A model generated the notes under the pieces. It made no database searches and was not told where the DNA came from. It saw nothing but the letters and a program-made list of their open reading frames with translations. From DATADD01 sp046262355 (GTDB lineage Bacteria; Actinomycetota; CADDZG01; WHSQ01), in the NCBI GenBank assembly GCA_046262355.1, contig JBHEMX010000012.1, positions 1 through 5,542 of the forward strand: a stretch of DNA of 5,542 bases. The letters run 5' to 3'. Below are positions 1-5,541 of the stretch, one piece after another. Position numbers and translations under genes: made by a program. The first letter of the stretch is position 1, and every line of letters begins with the position of its first letter.

Positions 1-96
1 GACCAGCGTCATGAGCACGCTGAGATTCTGGCGTCCGGGCCTGACGAGCCGGGCGAGGGCGCCGATGACGAGTCCCGCGACGATGAAACCTATCAA
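1..96 (-). CDS. GlsB/YeaQ/YmgE family (transglycosylase-associated) membrane protein, N-terminal part
   Basis: The leftward frame begins MIGFIVAGLVIGALARLV, followed by RPGRQNLSVLMTLV, and is cut by the window edge after 32 codons. A glycine-rich hydrophobic first helix, then an ALARL-x-x-PGRQ turn and the start of a second helix (LMTLV), is the signature of the small Transgly_assoc family (GlsB/YeaQ/YmgE). These are usually about 80-100 residues with three membrane segments. They are often linked to general stress, but their biochemical role is not settled, and the 'transglycosylase' name is historical. The start is inferred to be TTG at 94-96. An in-frame TAG lies seven codons upstream, and TTG is the only start-type codon between it and the conserved helix. 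A GGGAGGAG ribosome site (106-113) lies 9 nt before the TTG. The gene points the same way as ilvE but is separated from it by 384 bp, so it is probably a separate transcription unit. Family call is fairly sure; function is not. Confidence 0.82.
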   Translation of the reverse strand, partial: MIGFIVAGLVIGALARLVRPGRQNLSVLMTLV

Positions 97-105
97 GGCT
101 TCGTG

Positions 106-113
106 CTCCTCCC
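106..113 (-). promoter_or_regulatory. Ribosome binding site deciding a TTG start
   Basis: On the minus strand this reads GGGAGGAG, a near-perfect Shine-Dalgarno sequence, 9 nt from the TTG at 94-96. It is the main reason for accepting the TTG start of the GlsB/YeaQ-like gene, which has no ATG or GTG at the right place. Confidence 0.7.
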
Positions 114-210
114 ACTAGGGTCCGCCGCCGCAGGCGATGTACCCACCATGCCGCGTCGTATGCGTCGGCGATCACATCGGATGAGATGGGTCTCGGGCTA
201 GGCGCCCGCG

Positions 211-230
211 ATCCGTCCCCCGGGACGGGT
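211..230 (-). terminator. GC-rich hairpin, possible terminator of the serC-serA-ilvE transcript
   Basis: CCGTCC (213-218), a four-base loop, and GGACGG (223-228) form a perfect 6-bp stem, extendable by a G·T and an A-T pair to 211-230. Two weaker hairpins lie next to it: CGGGC/GCCCG (194-198 with 204-208) and GAGA/TCTC (183-186 with 191-194). Read leftward, the cluster lies about 250 nt past the ilvE stop and ahead of the next gene. There is no T tract on either side, so intrinsic termination is only a possibility. Confidence 0.3.
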
Positions 231-238
231 ATCTCTCG

Positions 239-287
239 GACCATTGGGCCTGTGCCGTCGCCATGCGAGGGTGGAGGGCTTCTGGTC
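239..287. repeat. Palindromic repeat, copy 1 (49 bp)
   Basis: The unit is symmetric about base 263: GACCA (239-243) pairs with TGGTC (283-287), and TCGC (258-261) pairs with GCGA (265-268) around a CAT loop. Over the 24 paired positions I count 15 Watson-Crick and 3 G·T pairs. Bases 248-289 match 341-382 at 40 of 42 positions, so this is a true direct repeat of the second unit as well as a hairpin. It looks like a REP-type intergenic element or a transcript 3' structure. Its orientation and function are unknown. Confidence 0.72.
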
Positions 288-331
288 GGTGCGCGCGGCG
301 CGGCGGCAAGCTCGGGCGGACCGGTTCTTTC

Positions 332-380
332 GACCTTTGAGCCTGTGCCGTCGCTATGCGAGGGTGGAGGGCTTCCGGTC
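332..380. repeat. Palindromic repeat, copy 2 (49 bp)
   Basis: This is the second copy, with its centre at 356, exactly 93 bp from the centre of copy 1. GACC (332-335) pairs with GGTC (377-380), and TCGC (351-354) pairs with GCGA (358-361) around TAT. About 13 Watson-Crick and 3 G·T pairs form across 24 positions. The two differences from copy 1 in the conserved 42-base core are C/T at the loop and T/C in the outer right arm. The flank after the right arm (GC-rich, CGGCGCG-like) also resembles the flank of copy 1, so the duplicated unit is longer than the palindrome. Confidence 0.72.
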
Positions 381-419
381 GGGTCCGCTCGGCGCGCCGG
401 GGGAAGGCCGCGGCTCTCC

Positions 420-448
420 GACCTCGGGATCGCTGGAGGGCCTCGGTC
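420..448. repeat. Shortened third copy of the palindromic repeat
   Basis: GACCT (420-424) and GGTC (445-448) frame a shorter hairpin; with two more bases on each side, CCGACC (418-423) pairs with GGTCGG (445-450). The right arm from 434 (TGGAGGGC, then TC and GGTCGG) follows that of copy 2 with a one-base gap. A TCGC lies at 430-433, so the unit reads as a copy that lost about 20 internal bases. Its left end lies 88 bp from that of copy 2. It ends about 30 bp beyond the ilvE stop, so it could act in the 3' end of that transcript. Degenerate; less certain than the other two. Confidence 0.45.
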
Positions 449-480
449 GGCGGCGCAGAGAACCCCCTATTCCATGGCGC

Positions 481-1395
481 TCAGGGAAAGTCGAGCCACT
501 CGAGGTACTTGTCGTCTTCGCCGCGCATGATGGCGAAGTAGTGCTGCTGGAGAGTGAGCGTGATCGGACCGGGACCGCCGATGATGCGGTGGTCGATCTC
601 GCGCACGGGCGTGACCTCGGCCGCGGTCCCGGTACAGAAGATCTCGTCGGCCGAGTAGAGATCCGAGCGCGTGAGCTGACGCTCTCGGATCGGCATCCCG
701 AGGTCCGCTGCAACCGTCATCACGGAGCTGCGGGTGATGCCCGGCAAGGGCCCGGCGCCAAGGGGAGGCGTGAATATCTCCCCGTCGAGGACGACGAAGA
801 TGTTCTCGCCGGTTGCCTCCGACACGTAGCCTTGTGGATTCAACATGATCGCCTCGTCGAATCCGGATCGCACCGCCTCGAGCTTCGCCATCGATGCGTT
901 GATGTACGCGCCGGTCACCTTGGCCTGTGGCGGGATGATGTTGGGGTCGTGCCGGCGCCACGACGAGATGGTCATCCGGACGCCTCGCTTCAGCGCCTCC
1001 TCCCCGAGGTAGGCGCCCCACGGCCACACCGCGATCGTGACTTCGACCGGGTTGCGATCGGGGTTCACGCCCATCTCGCCGTAGCCGCGGAATGCAAGGG
1101 GACGGATGTAGCACTCCCTCAGCTCGTTCACGCGTATCAGCTCGCGCGTCGCTTCGACGAGCTCGTCGGCCGAGTAGGGGATGTCCATGAGGAAGATCGA
1201 GGCCGAGCGATGCATGCGCTCGTAGTGCTCCCGAGGGCGGAAGATCGCCGGACCCCTCGAGGTATCGTAGCAGCGGATGCCCTCGAACACGCCGGTTCCG
1301 TAATGGAGGGCGTGACTCAGAACGTGGACCGTGGCATCTGCCCAATCTATGAGCTTCCCGTTCATCCACACCTTGTCGACCGGCTCTATCGGCAT
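481..1395 (-). CDS. ilvE: Branched-chain-amino-acid aminotransferase (EC 2.6.1.42)
   Basis: This cytosolic PLP enzyme transfers the amino group of glutamate to the 2-oxo acids that become valine, leucine and isoleucine, and runs the reverse reaction in catabolism. The 304-residue product has the normal length of the fold-type IV (class IV) family. It opens with MPIEPVDKVWMNGKLIDW, typical of bacterial IlvE. Visible motifs are LSHALHYGTGVFEGIR (26-41), RPREHYERMHRSA (53-65), the region of the PLP lysine PPQAKVTGAYINASMAKLEA (K159, same position as in E. coli), GYVSEATGENIF (189-200) with the conserved Glu, PLPGITR (216-222) and FCTGTAAEVTPVR (253-265). The start is ATG at 1395, preceded by AAGGAG with 5-nt spacing. 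It is the last gene of the serC-serA-ilvE set and lies only 13 bp after serA. No frameshift or missing catalytic residue is seen. A D-amino-acid aminotransferase or ADC lyase, other class IV members, is unlikely given the full IlvE motif set. Confidence 0.96.
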   Translation of the reverse strand: MPIEPVDKVWMNGKLIDWADATVHVLSHALHYGTGVFEGIRCYDTSRGPAIFRPREHYERMHRSASIFLMDIPYSADELVEATRELIRVNELRECYIRPLAFRGYGEMGVNPDRNPVEVTIAVWPWGAYLGEEALKRGVRMTISSWRRHDPNIIPPQAKVTGAYINASMAKLEAVRSGFDEAIMLNPQGYVSEATGENIFVVLDGEIFTPPLGAGPLPGITRSSVMTVAADLGMPIRERQLTRSDLYSADEIFCTGTAAEVTPVREIDHRIIGGPGPITLTLQQHYFAIMRGEDDKYLEWLDFP

Positions 1396-1400
1396 GCGAT

Positions 1401-1406
1401 CTCCTT
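1401..1406 (-). promoter_or_regulatory. Ribosome binding site of ilvE
   Basis: The minus strand reads AAGGAG, then ATCGC, then the ATG of ilvE. It lies in the 13-bp gap directly after the serA stop (TAG, 1409-1411), so ilvE has its own strong translation signal within a probable shared transcript. Confidence 0.75.
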
Positions 1407-1408
1407 CG

Positions 1409-3010
1409 CTACGGGTGCTCGTTCAAGATGATCGTTCGGGCATCGCGCATGCGCGCCCCGGCAACGATCGAGTCGAGCGCCTCCTGCGGTATCTGCGAGT
1501 CAACGGCCATCCCCATGAGCGCTTCTCCGCCCCGGGTGTGGCGCGCCACCTGCATGTTCGCGATGTTGACGCCGGCCCGGCCCAGCAAGCTCCCGACGAT
1601 GCCGATTATGCCGGGACGATCCTCGTAGCGGAAGAACGCCATGATCGGATGGAACGCCATGTCAAGCTCATAACCGTGCACACGCACGAGGCGCTCGTTG
1701 TCGCGCTTGCCGACGAGCGTTCCCGCGACCGAAACGATGTCGTCCTCGCACGAGGCGCGCACCTCCATGAGGTTCACATAGTCCAGTGACTGCGACGACT
1801 TCGTCTCTTCGATCGAGATCCCGCGTTCCTGCGCCAGAAGCGGCGCGTTCACGAACGTCACGGGCTCGTGCACGACTGCAGAGAACGCGCCCTTGAGCGC
1901 CGACAAGGTAAGCGCGCGCGTGTCGTACGCGGCGATGCCGCCGTTGTACTCGAAACGCAAGCCTTCGATGCCGGGTCCGGCAAGCGCAACCGCAAGGCGT
2001 CCGAGGTGTTCTGCGAGATGCAGGTACGAGCGCACTCCCTCGGGGATGTCGGGTCCGACCTCCACGTTGACCGCGTATGGAACGAACTCGCCGCGCAGTG
2101 CAAGAACGACTTGCTCCGCTATCGCGAGCCCTGCTTTGTCCTGCGCCTCCGCGGTTGAGGCTCCGAGGTGCGGTGTGACGACGACGTTGTCGAGGCCGAA
2201 CAGCGGGTGGGCCGTGGTGGGCTCGTCGGCGAAGACGTCGATCGCCGCTCCCGCCACGCGCCCGTCCTTCAGCGCCCGCACGAGGGCTTCCTCGTCGATC
2301 AAGCCGCCGCGCGCCGTGTTGATTATCCGCATGCCGGCGCGCGCCTCGCTCAACTCCCTGTCTCCGATGATCCCGAGCGTCTCCGGTGTCTTGGGGAGAT
2401 GGACCGAGAGCCAATCTGAGCGCGCGCAGACCTGGGTCACCGTCGGAAGCAGGTCGACGCCCATCTGGGCGGCCCGCCCGGGAGAGACATAGGGGTCGTA
2501 GGCGACGATGCGCATGCCGAACGCGCTCGCGCGTTGAGCAACGAGCGTCCCGACGCGCCCCAGCCCGACGATCCCCAACGTCTTGCCGTGCAGCTCGACG
2601 CCCTGCCACCGCTCGCGCTCCCACGATCCGGAGACCAACGCCTCGTGCGCCTGCGGGACGTTGCGGGCCTGCGCGAGCAAGAGCGCCATCGTGTGCTCGG
2701 CGGCGGACAGTACGTTGGACTGCGGCGCGTTCACGACGAGTATGCCCGAGCGGGTCGCCGCGGCAACGTCCACGTTGTCGAGCCCGATGCCGGCGCGCCC
2801 CACGACTTTGAGGTTCTCGCCTCGCCCCAAGAGGTCGGCATCCACGATCGTCGCCGAGCGGATCACCAGCGCGTCGAAAGAGCCGATCACGCTCGTGAGC
2901 TCGTCGCGAGCCATGCCGGTGCGCACCTCGACTTCGAGATCCTCCTCGAGCCGGTCGATCCCGGCCTCCGACAGCGATTCGGCGACAAGCACTCTCATCT
3001 CGTCGTGCAT
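1409..3010 (-). CDS. serA: D-3-phosphoglycerate dehydrogenase (EC 1.1.1.95), long form with ASB and ACT domains
   Basis: This enzyme catalyses the first committed step of serine synthesis: NAD-dependent oxidation of 3-phosphoglycerate to 3-phosphohydroxypyruvate. The product is 533 residues, the length of the long PGDH form. The substrate domain contains VGRAGIGLDNVDVAAA (70-85). The Rossmann fold has LGIVGLGRVG (145-154, GxGxxG) and the D of VAYDP (172) for NAD. The catalytic residues are R234 in NTARGG, E263 in DVFADEP and H281 in TPHLGAS. Residues about 310-455 form the extra allosteric substrate-binding (ASB) domain. Residues about 459-533 are the ACT domain, with RPGIIG and GVNIANM (480-486), the usual serine-binding face, so feedback inhibition by L-serine is likely (inferred from the family). 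Start: ATG at 3010 gives the longest form. ATG at 2998 (MRVLVAE) fits the usual family N terminus equally well, and neither has a clear ribosome site. The gene sits 29 bp after serC and 13 bp before ilvE. Confidence 0.96.
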   Translation of the reverse strand: MHDEMRVLVAESLSEAGIDRLEEDLEVEVRTGMARDELTSVIGSFDALVIRSATIVDADLLGRGENLKVVGRAGIGLDNVDVAAATRSGILVVNAPQSNVLSAAEHTMALLLAQARNVPQAHEALVSGSWERERWQGVELHGKTLGIVGLGRVGTLVAQRASAFGMRIVAYDPYVSPGRAAQMGVDLLPTVTQVCARSDWLSVHLPKTPETLGIIGDRELSEARAGMRIINTARGGLIDEEALVRALKDGRVAGAAIDVFADEPTTAHPLFGLDNVVVTPHLGASTAEAQDKAGLAIAEQVVLALRGEFVPYAVNVEVGPDIPEGVRSYLHLAEHLGRLAVALAGPGIEGLRFEYNGGIAAYDTRALTLSALKGAFSAVVHEPVTFVNAPLLAQERGISIEETKSSQSLDYVNLMEVRASCEDDIVSVAGTLVGKRDNERLVRVHGYELDMAFHPIMAFFRYEDRPGIIGIVGSLLGRAGVNIANMQVARHTRGGEALMGMAVDSQIPQEALDSIVAGARMRDARTIILNEHP

Positions 3011-3039
3011 CGTAACCGTGTTAACGACCCCCTACAGGG

Positions 3040-4161
3040 TCAAGGCGCCAACGCGTCGATCACGAAGTCGATCGCGCGGGTCAGGATCTCGACGTCCGTG
3101 GGCTCCACCGCCGGATACACCCCTATGCGGATCTGGTTGCGCCCCAGCTTTCTGTAGGACTCCGTGTCCACGATGCCGTTGGCTCGCAGCACAGTCGACA
3201 CAGCCGCTGCAGAGATCGAGTCGTCGAGATCCACCGTCCCGACAACGGGGCTGCGTTGCTCGGGGTCCTTGACGAACGGCGCCGCATAGTCGTGACGCTC
3301 CGCCCACCCATAGAGGAAGTCGGCCGAGCGTGAGCAGCGAGAGACCGCCCAGCGCAGACCACCATTGTCGAGCATCCACTCGATCTGCTCCACCATCAAG
3401 AACAGCGTCGCGAGCGCCGGCGTGTTGTAGGTCTGGTCCTTGCGCGAGTTCAACAGCGCAGTCAGGAGATCGATCGACGGTGGGATGTAGCGGTCCACAT
3501 CGGCGAGCCGCTCTATCCTGTCGATCGCCGCCGGAGAGCACAGTGCGATCCACAGACCGCCGTCCGACGCGAAACACTTCTGGGGCGCGAAGTAGTAGAT
3601 GTCGAACTCACGTGCGTCCACGAGCGATCCGCCCGCGGCAGAAGTCGCATCGACCGCGACGAGTCCGTCGCCGGTAGGGCGCTGCACCGGCATCGCCACG
3701 CCCGTGGAAGTCTCGTTCTGCGTCAGCGCAAGGACGTCCACGCCGTCGAGAGCCTCGACGACCGGATGCGTGCCGGGCTCGGACCGGAGGACCTCCGGCG
3801 TGCGCAGATGGGGCGCGAGCGCCACCGCTTCGGCGAACCTCGCGGAGAACTCACCGAACACGAGATGCCGGCTGCGGCGCTCGATGAACCCGAACACGAG
3901 CGCGTCCCACAGCACCGTCGTGCCGCCGTTGCCGAGAACCACCTCATAGCCATCGGGCAGGGTGAACAGCTCGGTCAGCCCCCGCCTCAGTCGAGCCACC
4001 ATCGAGCGCACGGGCGCCCGGCGATGGCTCGTGCCGAGGTACCCGTCCGCGCTGCGGACGAGCGCGGCGACGGCCTCCGGCCGGACCTTGGACGGACCGG
4101 AGCCGAAGCGCCCGTCCGAGGGCCGCAGCTCTCTCGGGATCACGATCTCTTCCGGATTCAT
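3040..4161 (-). CDS. serC: Phosphoserine aminotransferase (EC 2.6.1.52), actinobacterial type
   Basis: SerC is a PLP enzyme that converts 3-phosphohydroxypyruvate and glutamate to O-phosphoserine and 2-oxoglutarate, the second step of serine synthesis. From the ATG at 4161 the product is 373 residues, normal for the family. Motifs in order are DGRFGSGPSKVRPEA (16-30), GTSHRRAPV (43-51), LPDGYEVVLGNGGTTVLWD (68-86), TQNETSTG (147-154), VDATSAAGG (170-178) with the PLP-contacting Asp, and YYFAPQKCFASDGGLW (189-204) with K195 as the Schiff-base lysine. The APQKCFASDGG form, rather than the AGAQKN form of proteobacterial SerC, marks the actinobacterial subgroup. A GTG at 4185 would add 8 residues (MGSARKVR). 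The ATG is preferred because GAAAGG lies 5 nt before it, the family start is near here, and GTG would leave only 13 bp to the divergent gene. It is first in the probable serC-serA-ilvE operon, and serA follows within 29 bp. The domain is complete, with no sign of decay. Confidence 0.95.
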   Translation of the reverse strand: MNPEEIVIPRELRPSDGRFGSGPSKVRPEAVAALVRSADGYLGTSHRRAPVRSMVARLRRGLTELFTLPDGYEVVLGNGGTTVLWDALVFGFIERRSRHLVFGEFSARFAEAVALAPHLRTPEVLRSEPGTHPVVEALDGVDVLALTQNETSTGVAMPVQRPTGDGLVAVDATSAAGGSLVDAREFDIYYFAPQKCFASDGGLWIALCSPAAIDRIERLADVDRYIPPSIDLLTALLNSRKDQTYNTPALATLFLMVEQIEWMLDNGGLRWAVSRCSRSADFLYGWAERHDYAAPFVKDPEQRSPVVGTVDLDDSISAAAVSTVLRANGIVDTESYRKLGRNQIRIGVYPAVEPTDVEILTRAIDFVIDALAP

Positions 4162-4166
4162 CCGAA

Positions 4167-4173
4167 CCTTTCG
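4167..4173 (-). promoter_or_regulatory. Ribosome binding site of serC
   Basis: The minus strand reads CGAAAGG followed by TTCGG and ATG (4159-4161). The AAAGG core with 5-nt spacing supports the ATG at 4161 over the GTG at 4185 as the start of serC. Confidence 0.6.
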
Positions 4174-4186
4174 GGCGGACCCCACC

Positions 4187-4192
4187 TATCAT
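4187..4192 (+). promoter_or_regulatory. Candidate -10 element of the divergent aminotransferase (possibly leaderless)
   Basis: TATCAT matches the TAnnnT pattern of housekeeping -10 boxes. It ends 6 nt before the GTG at 4199, so transcription would be expected to begin at or next to the start codon. No good -35 hexamer is seen 16-18 nt upstream. The candidate rests on position plus the absence of a usable ribosome site: the only purine run, GGGAG at 4195-4199, touches the start codon itself. Transcription from this site would overlap the serC promoter region on the other strand. Confidence 0.35.
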
Positions 4193-4198
4193 GCGGGA

Positions 4199-5407
4199 GT
4201 GTCCCACAGCCGACTGTCCCGCAGGGTCCTCGACATAACGGAGTCGTCGACCCTCGTGATCGACGCCAAGGCGAAGGCGTTGAAGGTCGCCGGAGAAAAC
4301 GTCATCGGCTTCGGCGCCGGTGAGCCTGATTTCCCCACGCCGCAACACATCGTTGCGGCTGCCCAGGACGCCAGTCGCCGCATCCTCTATCACCACTACA
4401 CGCCCTCGCCGGGACTTCCGGAGCTTCGCGCCGCGATCGCGCTCAAGACGTTGCGCGATTCGAGCTATGAGGTGAAGCCCCAACAGGTGCTCGTCTGCAA
4501 CGGCGGAAAGCACGCTCTCTTCAACGCGTTGATGGCGATCCTCGAGCCCACGGATGAGGTGCTTCTCCCGGCGCCCTACTGGGTGAGCTACCCGGAGATG
4601 ATCAAGCTGGCCGAAGCCTCTGTGGTCGAGCTCCCGACGACGGAGGCGACCGGGTTCAAGGTCACGGTAGAGGAACTGGAGGCTGCTCGCACGGAGCAGA
4701 CCAAGGCGCTGATCTTCGTGTCGCCGTCCAACCCCACCGGCGCCGTCTACGCGCCGGACGAGGTCGAGGCAATCGGCCGCTGGGCGGCGGACAATGGGGT
4801 CTGGGTCATCACGGATGAGATCTACGAGCATCTCGTCTACGGCGACAACCGCTTCTCGTCGATGCCGGTGCTGGTCCCCGAGATCAAGGATCGCTGCATA
4901 GTGATCAACGGAGTGGCGAAGACCTACGCCATGACGGGCTGGCGCGCCGGCTGGATGATCGCCCCCACCGACGTCATCAACGCCGCTACGTCGCTTCAAT
5001 CCCACACGACCTCCAACGTCTCCAACGTCGCGCAGGCAGCCGCCCTCGCGGCCGTCACGGGGGACCTCTCGGCGACGCAGGAGATGAGAGAGGCGTTCGA
5101 CAGGCGACGCAGGACGATGACGAAACTGCTCAACGACATCCCCGGAGTCACCTGCCACGAGCCCGGCGGCGCGTTCTACTGCTTCCCGTCGATCAAGGGC
5201 GTCCTCGGAAGGAAGATCGGCGGTCGCGTCGTGACCGACGGCCTCGAGCTCGCCTCCGTCATCCTCGACGAGGCGCGCGTAGCCATCGTTCCCGGGGAGG
5301 GGTTCGGCGCGCCGGGATATGCGCGCCTCAGCTATGCGCTCGGCGACGACGATCTCGCGGAAGGCCTCGGTCGCATCGGCGATCTCCTGACCCGAGCGAA
5401 GGACTAG
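4199..5407 (+). CDS. aspC: Class I PLP-dependent aminotransferase, aspartate aminotransferase family
   Basis: The product most likely interconverts aspartate + 2-oxoglutarate with oxaloacetate + glutamate in the cytosol. From the GTG at 4199 it is 402 residues, standard for fold-type I, Thermus/Bacillus-type (Ib) aspartate aminotransferases. Motifs: SRLSRRVLDITES (4-16), FGAGEPDFPTP (38-48), YTPSPGLPELR (67-77), CNGGKHALFNAL (100-111), PYWVSYPEM (126-134), SPSNPTGAVY (175-184) with N178, ITDEIYEHLVYG (204-215) with D206 and Y209, NGVAKTYAMTGWRAGW (237-252) with the PLP lysine K241, and YARLSYA (374-380) with R376 for the substrate carboxylate. K104 in NGGKHALFN occupies the position of a lysine that, as I recall, helps recognise acidic substrates in the Thermus enzyme. 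Some relatives also act on prephenate, so arogenate/tyrosine-phenylalanine synthesis is a possible second role. The frame stays open upstream to 3962, but that part is antisense to serC. The family N terminus begins just after the GTG. It is divergent from serC. The enzyme class is certain; substrate is inferred. Confidence 0.92.
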   Translation: MSHSRLSRRVLDITESSTLVIDAKAKALKVAGENVIGFGAGEPDFPTPQHIVAAAQDASRRILYHHYTPSPGLPELRAAIALKTLRDSSYEVKPQQVLVCNGGKHALFNALMAILEPTDEVLLPAPYWVSYPEMIKLAEASVVELPTTEATGFKVTVEELEAARTEQTKALIFVSPSNPTGAVYAPDEVEAIGRWAADNGVWVITDEIYEHLVYGDNRFSSMPVLVPEIKDRCIVINGVAKTYAMTGWRAGWMIAPTDVINAATSLQSHTTSNVSNVAQAAALAAVTGDLSATQEMREAFDRRRRTMTKLLNDIPGVTCHEPGGAFYCFPSIKGVLGRKIGGRVVTDGLELASVILDEARVAIVPGEGFGAPGYARLSYALGDDDLAEGLGRIGDLLTRAKD

Positions 5408-5435
5408 TGCTCCTGCGCGGAAGTAACGTCAGCAA

Positions 5436-5541
5436 CCAGGGCGGCACTGCGCGGTGAGGGCAAGGCGCGAGGAGTCGTGCGTACCCGCAGGGTACGTGCG
5501 CGACGAGCAACGCAGCCATCGCCGATGCAGAGCCGTTCTGG
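5436..5541. repeat. Long imperfect palindrome (106 nt) downstream of the aminotransferase gene
   Basis: The element begins CCAG (5436-5439) and ends CTGG (5538-5541). The outer stem pairs 5436-5450 with 5527-5541: 15 positions with 12 Watson-Crick pairs, 2 G·T pairs and one mismatch. Further in, GGTGA (5453-5457) pairs with TCGCC (5519-5523), GGC (5459-5461) with GCC (5515-5517), and GCG (5465-5467) with CGC (5511-5513). The tip is GTACCC-GCA-GGGTAC (5481-5495). The whole element can fold into one long interrupted hairpin. It starts 28 bp after the stop of the aminotransferase gene and encodes nothing recognisable. It could be a dispersed REP/MITE-like intergenic repeat, and may also end or protect the transcript. 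There is no T tract typical of an intrinsic terminator. The right edge nearly coincides with the end of the window, so a larger element is not excluded. Confidence 0.65.

Larger units (their letters stand above)
97..480. other. Intergenic region with hairpins and a spaced palindromic repeat; no gene seen
   Basis: These 384 bases lie between the stop of ilvE and the start of the GlsB/YeaQ-like gene, both of which read leftward. The open frames through it on either strand are low-complexity Arg/Gly/Pro-rich translations and overlap genuine genes, so none is supported as coding. It contains the ribosome site of the small membrane protein, a cluster of short hairpins (183-230), and three related palindromes (239-287, 332-380, 420-448). 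No -35/-10 pair for the membrane-protein gene was convincing. Confidence 0.7.

Noticed and set aside
139..144. Minus-strand GGGTAC as a stress-sigma (SigB-type) -10 box for the GlsB/YeaQ-like gene
   Set aside because: No GTTT-like -35 element lies at the required distance, and a five-base match is expected by chance in this GC-rich sequence.
239..448. CRISPR array
   Set aside because: There are only two good copies and one degraded copy, the 'spacers' resemble each other, and the units are long palindromes unlike CRISPR repeats.
467..1369. Leftward 300-codon frame overlapping ilvE on the same strand
   Set aside because: It is a shifted frame inside ilvE, Arg-rich with no motifs, and has no separate start signal.
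244..1431. Long rightward open frame (395 codons) across the repeat region and ilvE
   Set aside because: It is antisense to a complete ilvE with all its motifs, rich in Arg/His/Asp from GC-rich shadow codons, and shows no recognisable domain.
1668..2624. Leftward 318-codon frame inside serA
   Set aside because: It is the out-of-frame shadow of serA; the serA frame holds the NAD-binding and catalytic motifs without interruption.
4162..4185. GTG at 4185 as the start of serC (8 more residues)
   Set aside because: The ATG at 4161 has a ribosome site at good spacing, and the GTG would leave only 13 bp before the divergent start codon. It cannot be excluded entirely.
3962..4198. Upstream extension of the aminotransferase gene to an ATG at 3962
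   Set aside because: The extra 79 residues are antisense to the serC N-terminal coding region and do not resemble any aminotransferase N terminus; the family start lies right after the GTG at 4199.
3944..5158. Long leftward open frame (404 codons) opposite the aspartate-type aminotransferase
   Set aside because: It is the antisense shadow of a gene with a full set of aminotransferase motifs, and its composition is typical of GC-rich reverse frames.
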